The position numbers and the translations under genes were made by a program. DNA of 8,006 bases from Actinomycetes bacterium (GTDB lineage Bacteria > Actinomycetota > Acidimicrobiia > Acidimicrobiales > RAAP-2): the NCBI GenBank assembly GCA_021781315.1, contig JAJXXB010000058.1, positions 1-8,006 on the forward strand, written 5' to 3'. A model generated the notes under the pieces. It was given only the letters and a program-made list of their open reading frames with translations, ran no database searches and was not told the DNA's origin. This document shows positions 1-8,006 of this stretch, piece after piece (within the stretch, counting starts at the first letter, position 1; every line of letters begins with the position of its first letter).

Positions 1-391
1 CGGCCCGCCGACGAGTGGCATCGGATTCGGCAGCGGCATCGAGCGGCTCCTCCTCGTCCTCGAGGCCGAGGGCGTCACCGTGCCGGTTCCCGCCCTCGAC
101 GTCTTCGTCGTGGACACCTGCGAAGAGGACGCCACCAGCGTGCTGGTCGACGAGCTGCGCCGGGGCGGGCTCTCGGTCGGGCGCGCCTACGACGCGCGCT
201 CGATGAAGGCGCAGATGAAGGCGGCCGACCGCTCCGGGGCGCGCTACGCCCTCCTCGTGGGCCCACGAGAGCAGGCCGCCGGCGAGGTTACGATGAGGGA
301 CCTGCGTGGTGACGAATCAGCGGGCCAGGTGACGCTCTCGCGCGGCGCGGTCGTCGCCCACGTCACCGACCTAGTGAAGAAGAGGCTATGA
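1..391 (+). CDS. hisS: Histidyl-tRNA synthetase, C-terminal part (5' end outside window)
   Basis: HisRS is a cytoplasmic class II aminoacyl-tRNA synthetase that charges tRNA-His with histidine. The reading frame is open from base 2 to a TGA at 389-391, giving 129 residues, roughly the last third of a normal ~420-residue enzyme. The fragment opens inside class II motif 3: GIGFGSGIERLLL corresponds to the family's GIGFAxGxERLL element, whose Arg contacts ATP. The remainder is the C-terminal anticodon-binding (HGTP) domain, with the strand start PALDVFVVD, the helix ending in ADRSGARYALLVG and the closing segment AGEVTMRDL. The GTG at 80 is internal, because motif 3 lies in frame upstream of it. 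The stop overlaps the aspS start by 4 nt (ATGA). Start, motif 1 and motif 2 lie off the window. Identity is secure. Confidence 0.95.
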   Translation, partial: GPPTSGIGFGSGIERLLLVLEAEGVTVPVPALDVFVVDTCEEDATSVLVDELRRGGLSVGRAYDARSMKAQMKAADRSGARYALLVGPREQAAGEVTMRDLRGDESAGQVTLSRGAVVAHVTDLVKKRL

Positions 392-2124
392 ACGACGTCG
401 ACTCCACCTCCCTGCGCGACCTGCTGGTCGCGCGCGTCGCCGAGCGCGAACTCGGCAGCCGGGTGAGCGTCTGCGGCTGGGTGGCCAAGCGCCGCGAGCA
501 CGGCGAGCACCTGGCCTTCCTCGACCTGCGCGACCGCTCGGGGATCCTCCAGGCGGTAGTGCCGGGATCGATCGACGTGCGCAGCGAGTACGTGGTGCGC
601 GTCACCGGCACGGTCTCGGCCCGCCCCGAGGGAACGGTGAACGAGCGCCTGGTGACCGGACACGTCGAGTTGACCGACTGCGAGGTCGAGGTCCTCTCGG
701 TCGCCGAGGCGCCGCCCTTCCAGCTCGACGAGCGCGTCGAGGTGGACGAGGCCGTGCGCCTGAAGTATCGCTACCTCGACCTGCGCCGCGACTCGATGCA
801 GCAGAGCCTGCGCCTGCGCGCGCGCGTGAACGCGGCCCTGCGCGCGGCCATGGAGGCCCAGGACTTCTGTGAGGTGGAAACCCCGCTGCTGTGGGCGCCC
901 ACCCCCGAGGGCGCGCGCGAGTTCGTGGTGCCCTCGCGTCTGCACGCCGGCGAGTTCTACGTCCTGCCCCAGAGCCCCCAGATCGCCAAGCAACTCCTCA
1001 TGGTGGGGGGCTTTGATCGCTACTACCAGATCGCGCGCTGCCTGCGCGACGAGGACCTGCGCGCCGATCGTCAGTTCGAGTTCACCCAGCTCGACATCGA
1101 GGCGAGCTTCGTCTCCCAGGACGACATCATGGGCTTCGTGTCGCGCGCGGTCCTCGACGCGGCCGAGGTGGCGACCGGGGTGCGTCCCGACTCCATCGAC
1201 ACCATGACCTGGGCCGAGGCGCTCGACCTCTACGGCACCGACAAGCCCGACCTGCGCTTTGGCATGGTCCTCCAGGACCTCTCGGCGGCCTTCGCGACTA
1301 CCGAGGTGAAGGCCTTCGCCGCCCCCGTCGTCAAGGCCATCCGCGTGCCCGAGGGTGCGTCGTTCACCCGCAGCCGCCTCGACGCGCTGACCGACCAGGC
1401 GAAGGCCCTCGGCGCGAAGGGCCTCGCGTGGTTCCGCATCGGCGAGGACGGTCTCGACTCGCCGCTCGCGCGCTTTCTCAACGAGGCCGAAGCCGCGGCG
1501 ATCTCGCGCGTCGACGACGCCGTGGCGGGCGACCTGGTCCTCGTCGTCGCCGACGAGCACGCCCTGGCCTGTCGGGTGCTCGGCGCGCTGCGTCTGGCCC
1601 TCGGCGCGCCGCCGGTCTCTCAGCCCCCGTATCGCTACCTGTGGGTCACCGAGTTCCCGATGTTCGAGGGCCTCGACGACGACGGCAATCCCATCGCCGC
1701 GCACCACCCCTTCACGATGCCCCACCCCGACGACCTCGCGCTGATGGAGAGCGACCCGCTGCGCGTGCGCTCCCAGGCCTACGACCTCGTCCTCAACGGC
1801 TGGGAGCTCGGCAGCGGGTCGGTGCGCATCCACCGCGCCGACATCCAGGCGCAGGTCTTCCGCTCGCTGGGCATCTCTGACGAGGAGGCCGAGAATCGCT
1901 TCGGCTTCCTGATGGGCGCCTTTAAGTACGGCGCGCCGCCGCACGCCGGCTTCGCCTTCGGCATCGACCGGCTGGTGGCGATCTTCGCCGGCGCCGAGAC
2001 GATCCGCGAGGTGATCGCCTTTCCCAAGACCCAGTCCGGCGCGGACCCCATGACCGGGGCGCCCAAGGAGATCGGCGCGCGCCAGCTGCGCGACCTGCAC
2101 CTGCGCCCCGCGGTGAAGGGCTAG
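388..2124 (+). CDS. aspS: Aspartyl-tRNA synthetase, probably non-discriminating (Asp/Asn)
   Basis: AspRS charges tRNA-Asp with aspartate in the cytoplasm; non-discriminating forms also make Asp-tRNA-Asn for GatCAB amidation. The product is 578 residues, close to the usual ~590 for bacterial AspRS. An N-terminal OB-fold anticodon-binding domain (about residues 8-110, CGWVAKRREHG and FLDLRDRSG) is followed by the class II core: RYLDLRR near 130, QSPQ at 195-198, motif 2 around FDRYYQIARCLRDED (209-223) with R220 as the expected ATP/aminoacyl-adenylate Arg, a bacterial GAD insertion at about 290-408, and motif 3 FAFGIDR (522-528, R528). The C-terminus reads IAFPKTQSG...DLHLR as in the family. 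His38 matches the residue that is His in non-discriminating and Leu in discriminating bacterial enzymes. The ATG start overlaps the hisS stop (ATGA) and follows a purine run, GAAGAAGAGG, ending 2 nt before it. TAG stop at 2122-2124. Confidence 0.97.
   Translation: MNDVDSTSLRDLLVARVAERELGSRVSVCGWVAKRREHGEHLAFLDLRDRSGILQAVVPGSIDVRSEYVVRVTGTVSARPEGTVNERLVTGHVELTDCEVEVLSVAEAPPFQLDERVEVDEAVRLKYRYLDLRRDSMQQSLRLRARVNAALRAAMEAQDFCEVETPLLWAPTPEGAREFVVPSRLHAGEFYVLPQSPQIAKQLLMVGGFDRYYQIARCLRDEDLRADRQFEFTQLDIEASFVSQDDIMGFVSRAVLDAAEVATGVRPDSIDTMTWAEALDLYGTDKPDLRFGMVLQDLSAAFATTEVKAFAAPVVKAIRVPEGASFTRSRLDALTDQAKALGAKGLAWFRIGEDGLDSPLARFLNEAEAAAISRVDDAVAGDLVLVVADEHALACRVLGALRLALGAPPVSQPPYRYLWVTEFPMFEGLDDDGNPIAAHHPFTMPHPDDLALMESDPLRVRSQAYDLVLNGWELGSGSVRIHRADIQAQVFRSLGISDEEAENRFGFLMGAFKYGAPPHAGFAFGIDRLVAIFAGAETIREVIAFPKTQSGADPMTGAPKEIGARQLRDLHLRPAVKG
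2115..2120 (+). promoter_or_regulatory. Putative ribosome binding site for rarA
   Basis: GAAGGG, with an AAGG anti-Shine-Dalgarno match, lies in the last codons of aspS and ends 6 nt before the ACG at 2127. This spacing is ideal for that codon and is part of the case for starting rarA there. Matches this short are common in such DNA, so it is supportive only. Confidence 0.45.
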
Positions 2125-2126
2125 CC

Positions 2127-3437
2127 ACGTCACTCTTTGACGACGCGGCCGCGCGGCGACTGCGCGAGAGCGCTCCTTTAGCCGACCTGCTGCGCCCGCG
2201 CACCCTGGACGAAGTCCTCGGCCAGACGCACCTGGTGGGTCCGCAGGGTCCGCTACGGCGATTCGTCGAGGACCGTCAGCTCGTCTCCATGATCCTCTGG
2301 GGTCCGGCGGGCACCGGCAAGACCACGCTGGCACGGATCCTCGCGAGCGCGGCCGGCTACGAGGCCGAGAGCCTGTCGGCGGTGTCTTCCGGCGTGAAGG
2401 ACGTGCGCGAGGCGATCGAGCGCGCCCGGCGCCGCCGCGGCGAGTTCTCCCAGCGGACCGTCATCTTCATCGACGAGGTCCATCGCTTCAACAAGTCCCA
2501 GCAGGACCTGTTGCTGCCGGCGACCGAGAGCGGCGAGATCGTTCTCATCGGGGCGACGACGGAGAATCCGTTCTTCGAGGTGAACGCGGCCCTCATGAGC
2601 CGCACGACGCTCTGGCGCCTCCACCCGCTCGACAGCGAGGCTCTCGCCACCCTGGTCGCGCGGGGACTGGAGCTAAAGGGCGCGAGCGCCGACGACGAGG
2701 CGGTCGCCGCGATCGTCGCCTCCGGCGAGGGCGACGCGCGCAGCGTGCTGACCACGCTGGAGACCGCGATCGTCCTGGCCGGTCCGAGCCGCCACGTCGG
2801 CCTCGAGCAGGTGGCGCGCGCCCGCGACGGTCGTCTCTACCACCAGTCGCGCGACACGCACTACGACCAGGTCTCGGCGCTGATCAAGTCGGTGCGCGGC
2901 TCGGATCCCGACGCCGCCCTCTACTGGCTGGTGACCCTGCTCGAGAGCGGTGAGTCGGCGCGCTTCCTCGCGCGGCGCCTGGTGATCCTCGCGAGCGAGG
3001 ACGTGGGGCTCGCGGACTCCCACGCTCTCGTCGTGGCCGAGGCCGCGGCGCGCGCGGTCGAGTTCGTGGGCCTGCCCGAGGCGCGCCTCACCCTGGCGCA
3101 CGCCACGCTCTACCTGGCCCTCGCGCCTAAGAGCAACTCGGCGACGCGCGCCCTGGGAGCCGCGACTGCGGCGATCCGCGCCGGGGGAGTCGCTCCGGTG
3201 CCGGCCCACCTGCGCGACGGCCACTACGCCGGGGCGGCCACCCTGGGCTTTGGAGTCGACTATCACTACCCCCACGACTACGACAACGCCTGGGTCGAGC
3301 AGGACTACCTGCCCGAGGCGGTGGCGGGCCAGCACTTCTACGAGTCGACCGGACACGGCGCCGAGGCGGGGCTCGCCGCGCGCTGGCGCGAGCGCACCTC
3401 CCCGGACCAGGGCTCGAACGGGGCCCCGGTAGAGTAA
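2127..3437 (+). CDS. rarA: RarA/MgsA-family AAA+ ATPase (replication-associated recombination protein A)
   Basis: RarA is a cytoplasmic, DNA-associated AAA+ ATPase (WRNIP1/Mgs1 homologue) acting at stalled forks and single-stranded gaps. Counting from ACG 2127 gives 436 residues, the usual family size. Visible motifs: N-terminal SLFDDAAA; RPRTLDEVLGQ (the adenine-binding box region); Walker A GPAGTGKT (59-66); AVSSGVKDVREA; Walker B VIFIDEVHRF (112-121, D116/E117); sensor 1 GATTENP (142-148); sensor 2 GDAR (202-205); then the MgsA C-terminal oligomerisation region with HYDQVSALIKSVRGSDPDAALYW split across its usual positions and LASEDVGLADS. The first in-frame conventional start, GTG 2235, would delete the SLFD and RPRTLDEVLGQ segments, so it is probably not the real one. 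No ATG, GTG or TTG occurs in this frame between about 1971 and 2234. ACG 2127 encodes the residue just before SLFD. The gene starts 2 nt after the aspS stop and carries the only in-frame TTA codon I found in the window. Function is sure, the start is not. Confidence 0.9.
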   Translation, partial: TSLFDDAAARRLRESAPLADLLRPRTLDEVLGQTHLVGPQGPLRRFVEDRQLVSMILWGPAGTGKTTLARILASAAGYEAESLSAVSSGVKDVREAIERARRRRGEFSQRTVIFIDEVHRFNKSQQDLLLPATESGEIVLIGATTENPFFEVNAALMSRTTLWRLHPLDSEALATLVARGLELKGASADDEAVAAIVASGEGDARSVLTTLETAIVLAGPSRHVGLEQVARARDGRLYHQSRDTHYDQVSALIKSVRGSDPDAALYWLVTLLESGESARFLARRLVILASEDVGLADSHALVVAEAAARAVEFVGLPEARLTLAHATLYLALAPKSNSATRALGAATAAIRAGGVAPVPAHLRDGHYAGAATLGFGVDYHYPHDYDNAWVEQDYLPEAVAGQHFYESTGHGAEAGLAARWRERTSPDQGSNGAPVE

Positions 3438-3441
3438 ATCC

Positions 3442-5988
<2,547 letters not shown>

Positions 5989-5990
5989 TC

Positions 5991-6404
5991 GTGGCACGCG
6001 TCTTGGGCCTCGACCCGGGGACCAAGCGGTGCGGGGTCGCGATCAGCGACTCGGCGCGCACGATGGCCTTTCCCCGCGAAGCCCTCGTGGTCGACGATGC
6101 TCTCGTCGAGGCGATTCAGCGCGCGGTCGACGAGGAGTCAGTCGACCTCGTCGTAGTGGGTCGTCCTCTCTCGCTCGCGGGCGCGCCGACCGCGTCCACC
6201 GCCCTCGCCGACGAGCTCTTCGCGCGTCTCGAGTCGGCCCTGGCGCCGCGCGGCGTCATCCAGTTCGACGAACGCCTCACGACCGTCGAGGCCAGCCGCT
6301 CGCTCTCGGGCGCGGGTCATCGCGCGCGCGACCAGCGCGCGCGCATCGACTCAGCCGCGGCCGTCGTGATGCTCCAGAGCTTCCTGGAGGGCGGCCGTGC
6401 GTAG
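5991..6404 (+). CDS. ruvX: RuvX/YqgF-family RNase H-fold nuclease (16S pre-rRNA processing)
   Basis: YqgF/RuvX proteins are small cytoplasmic RNase H-like nucleases required for maturation of the 5' end of 16S rRNA; the older name reflects their similarity to the Holliday junction resolvase RuvC. The 137-residue product has the normal length and all family blocks: GLDPGTKRCGVAISD (D8 expected catalytic), VVVGRPLSLAG (54-64), FDERLTTVEA (E94) and IDSAAAVVMLQ (D120), so the acidic triad is intact. The GTG start is 2 nt after the alaS stop and I see no Shine-Dalgarno sequence in front of it, suggesting translation by coupling to alaS. The 3' end overlaps mltG by 8 nt and contains its ribosome binding site. 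The order alaS–ruvX–mltG–aroE is a familiar actinobacterial arrangement. Confidence 0.95.
   Translation: MARVLGLDPGTKRCGVAISDSARTMAFPREALVVDDALVEAIQRAVDEESVDLVVVGRPLSLAGAPTASTALADELFARLESALAPRGVIQFDERLTTVEASRSLSGAGHRARDQRARIDSAAAVVMLQSFLEGGRA
6386..6390 (+). promoter_or_regulatory. Strong ribosome binding site for mltG
   Basis: GGAGG within the end of ruvX lies 6 nt before the GTG at 6397. It is the best Shine-Dalgarno match at any gene junction in the window and fixes the mltG start inside the ruvX 3' end. Confidence 0.75.
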
Positions 6405-7416
6405 GGTGTGGGCCAAGGCGGGCCTCCTCGGTGGCGTCGTCGGTGGCGTCGTAGGTGGCCTCATTGTCGTTGGCGCGCTATGGTTCGCCCTCCAGGCGGT
6501 CGCCCTGGGCGGGCCGGGCAAGCAGGTCATCGTCACGGTCAACGCGGGTGACTCGCTCTCGACGATCGCCGCCGAGCTGCACAGCGCCGGGGTCATCCAC
6601 TCGGCCCTCGCGTTTCGCGCCGACCTCGTCATCTTCGGCGCGCCCACGGTGCTGCCCGGCTCCTACGAGATCGCCCAGAACTCGTCCTTCGCTCACGTGA
6701 CGTCCATCCTCTCGGCGGGCCCCAACGTCCAGGAGGTCACCGTGCGGCCCGGCCTGACGCTGCACGAGGTCGCCCTCCAGGTGGCCAGCGCGGTGGGCAA
6801 CACCTACGCGGAGGCCTTCTTGAAGGACGCCACGGCGGCGGCCGCGGCGAGCCCGTATCACCCCAACGGCTCCCTGGAGGGCCTGATCGGCTCGGGTCAG
6901 TACGTCATCACACCCACGATGACGCCGGCCCAGTTGCTCGCGCGCATGGAGGCCTCCTTCAACTCGTTGGCCAGCGCGCAGGGACTCTCGCCCACGACGA
7001 CGGTGGAGGGGCTCAACGCGTATCAGATCGTGATCGCCGCCTCGATCGTGGAGAAGGAGGGCTACTACCCGCGCAACATGCCCAAGGTCGCCCGGGTGAT
7101 CTTCAACCGCCTCTCGCGCGGCGGACCCCTCCAGATGGACGCGACCGTGCTCTACGCGCTGGGACGCGACGGCGGCGCCGTCACCCACGCCATGCTCCAG
7201 ACTCCCTCGCCCTACAACACCTATCTCAACAGCGGACTGACCCCGACGCCGATCTGCACGGTGTCGGCGGACTCACTGGGCGCGGTGCTGCACGCCCCGC
7301 CCGGGCCGTGGCTCTACTTCACGGTGATCGACCAGAGCGGCACCGAGGCCTTCGCCACGACCTTCGCCGAGCAGCTCGCCAACGAGAAGCTGGCGGCGTC
7401 GCGAGGCATCGGATGA
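6397..7416 (+). CDS. mltG: Endolytic murein transglycosylase MltG (YceG family)
   Basis: MltG cleaves nascent peptidoglycan strands at the outer face of the cytoplasmic membrane and is proposed to set glycan chain length as a terminase. The 339-residue product equals the length of E. coli MltG (340). It has a short basic N-terminus (MRRVWAK), one membrane helix at about 9-35 made of GGVV repeats, a LysM-like segment (about 45-100: VTVNAGDSLSTIAAELHSAG, LPGSYEI) and the catalytic domain. The catalytic Glu is E219 in ASIVEKE, followed by VARVIFNRL, LQMDATVLYALG and SPYNTY. Two motifs are unusual: the region normally like EGYLFPDTY reads EGLIGSGQY (161-169), and the region normally like GLPPGPIANPG reads GLTPTPICTVS (280-290, with C287). 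GTG 6397 has a strong ribosome binding site; the stop overlaps aroE (ATGA). Family assignment is firm; activity should be retained but is unproven. Confidence 0.95.
   Translation: MRRVWAKAGLLGGVVGGVVGGLIVVGALWFALQAVALGGPGKQVIVTVNAGDSLSTIAAELHSAGVIHSALAFRADLVIFGAPTVLPGSYEIAQNSSFAHVTSILSAGPNVQEVTVRPGLTLHEVALQVASAVGNTYAEAFLKDATAAAAASPYHPNGSLEGLIGSGQYVITPTMTPAQLLARMEASFNSLASAQGLSPTTTVEGLNAYQIVIAASIVEKEGYYPRNMPKVARVIFNRLSRGGPLQMDATVLYALGRDGGAVTHAMLQTPSPYNTYLNSGLTPTPICTVSADSLGAVLHAPPGPWLYFTVIDQSGTEAFATTFAEQLANEKLAASRGIG
6430..6465 (+). repeat. 12-bp tandem repeat encoding GGVV-GGVV-GGLI in the MltG membrane helix
   Basis: Three consecutive 12-mers: GGTGGCGTCGTC, GGTGGCGTCGTA and GGTGGCCTCATT. The first two differ at one base; the third is diverged after its seventh base. 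They encode residues 12-23 of MltG, a glycine-zipper-like pattern inside the predicted transmembrane segment. The unit is a multiple of three, so copy changes would stay in frame. Confidence 0.8.
7403..7406 (+). promoter_or_regulatory. Putative ribosome binding site for aroE
   Basis: GAGG in the last codons of mltG ends 6 nt before the aroE ATG at 7413. It is short but well spaced, and supports the overlapping ATGA start. Confidence 0.5.
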
Positions 7417-8006
7417 ACTGGCGCCTCGGCGTCGTGGGCTTTCCCATCGAGCACTCACTGTCACCTCGCCTGCACGAGGCCGGTCTGGCCGTGGCGGGGC
7501 TGGCCGGCACCTCGGAGCGCGTCGCGATCTCGCTCGAGGAGTTCGCGGCCCTCGAGGGCCTGCTCGGCGAGCGCTTCGACGCCCTGTCGGTCACGATGCC
7601 CTTGAAGGAACTCGCCGCCTCGCTGTGCTCGCACCTCGACGGCCCGGCGACGCGCACGTCGATGGTGAACTCGCTGCTCTGGCGCGACGGACTGATACAC
7701 GGCGCCAACACCGATGGTGAAGGTTTCGTCGACGCTCTCGCGGCGACACTCGACCTGGCGCCCGCGGGTCTCTCCGTTGCGGTGATCGGGGCCGGGGGAG
7801 CGGCGCGCGGCATCGTCGACGCGCTCGCCGCCCATGGGGCCACGCGCATCGCCGTGCTCGGGCGAAGCGCCGAACGCGTCGCCTGGCTGGCCGAGCGATA
7901 TGACGTGGTGGGCCCGGTCGACGCCGTCGATCTGGTCGTCAACACGACGCCCGCGCTCGGTCGTGATGACCAGGTACTTCCGGGCGTGACGGCGGAGACC
8001 GCGGCG
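7413..8006 (+). CDS. aroE: Shikimate dehydrogenase (NADP+), N-terminal ~198 residues, cut by window end
   Basis: AroE reduces 3-dehydroshikimate to shikimate with NADPH, the fourth step of the shikimate pathway to chorismate, in the cytoplasm. The frame is open from ATG 7413 to the window end: 198 residues of a usual ~270-280. The substrate domain shows GFPIEHSLSPRLHEA (S15 and S17 expected to hold the shikimate carboxylate), SVTMPLKE with catalytic K65, N86 in VNSLL, and GANTDGEGF with catalytic D101. The NADP-binding fold follows with GAGGAARG (126-133) and GRS (150-152), where R151 and S152 match the Arg and Ser/Thr that grip the 2'-phosphate in NADP-using AroE (usual motif NRT/NRS; Asn is Gly here). 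NTTP comes near 177. The start overlaps the mltG stop (ATGA) with GAGG 6 nt upstream. Family is clear; AroE-like paralogues such as quinate dehydrogenases are less likely given the context. Confidence 0.93.
   Translation, partial: MNWRLGVVGFPIEHSLSPRLHEAGLAVAGLAGTSERVAISLEEFAALEGLLGERFDALSVTMPLKELAASLCSHLDGPATRTSMVNSLLWRDGLIHGANTDGEGFVDALAATLDLAPAGLSVAVIGAGGAARGIVDALAAHGATRIAVLGRSAERVAWLAERYDVVGPVDAVDLVVNTTPALGRDDQVLPGVTAETAA

Noticed and set aside
1072..1080. AspRS motif 2 reads RQFEF where E. coli has RQPEF (F230)
   Set aside because: The flanking residues are intact, and I believe Phe occurs here in other actinobacterial AspRS enzymes, so I do not treat it as unusual without an alignment.
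2090..2135. Possible -1 frameshift joining aspS to rarA instead of a separate start
   Set aside because: There is no X XXY YYZ slippery heptamer before the aspS TAG and AspRS has its normal C-terminus; an ACG start with a nearby ribosome binding site is simpler.
244..2334. Very long open frame on the - strand (696 codons) opposite aspS, and others opposite rarA, alaS and mltG
   Set aside because: These are mirror images of strongly biased GC-rich codons on the + strand, which rarely use the TTA, CTA and TCA codons that read as stops on the reverse. Their products are low-complexity, rich in Arg, Gly, Ala, Val and Glu, with no recognisable motif, while the + strand genes are unambiguous.
6300..6350. 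Alternating CG/GC run (cgcgcgcg-type) in ruvX as a possible Z-DNA or hairpin element
   Set aside because: It is explained by Arg and Ala codons in a GC-rich coding sequence; similar runs occur throughout the window.

Overview
The window is a gap-free stretch of a very GC-rich bacterial chromosome (about 70% G+C by eye, G/C at most third codon positions). Seven genes lie head to tail on the + strand and none on the - strand. The order hisS–aspS–rarA–alaS–ruvX–mltG–aroE, the base composition and the frequent GTG starts point to an actinomycete-type genome (Actinomycetota). An acidimicrobial lineage is plausible from the RarA N-terminus, but this is a family-level impression from reading, not a database result.

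Layout: 1-391 is the 3' end of hisS (histidyl-tRNA synthetase); 388-2124 aspS (aspartyl-tRNA synthetase); about 2127-3437 rarA (RarA/MgsA/WRNIP1-type AAA+ ATPase); 3442-5988 alaS (alanyl-tRNA synthetase with editing and C-Ala domains); 5991-6404 ruvX/yqgF (16S pre-rRNA 5'-end nuclease fold); 6397-7416 mltG/yceG (membrane-anchored endolytic murein transglycosylase); 7413-8006 the first ~198 codons of aroE (shikimate dehydrogenase), cut by the window end. Gene junctions are -4, +2, +4, +2, -8 and -4 nt, so the block reads as one translationally coupled transcription unit. There is no room for internal intergenic promoters or terminators, and no stretch over 4 nt lacks a gene.

Functionally this is a housekeeping cluster: three class II aminoacyl-tRNA synthetases, a replication-fork maintenance ATPase, an rRNA maturation nuclease, a cell-wall glycan-terminating enzyme and an aromatic amino acid biosynthesis enzyme. 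I see no mobile element, CRISPR array, RNA gene, toxin system or defence system. No previously undescribed system is visible.

Points worth a second look are small: rarA has no ATG, GTG or TTG ahead of its conserved N-terminus, and an ACG with a well-placed ribosome binding site sits exactly where the family starts. AspRS carries the His that marks non-discriminating enzymes, which implies tRNA-dependent Asn synthesis. MltG keeps its catalytic Glu but departs from family consensus at two motifs.
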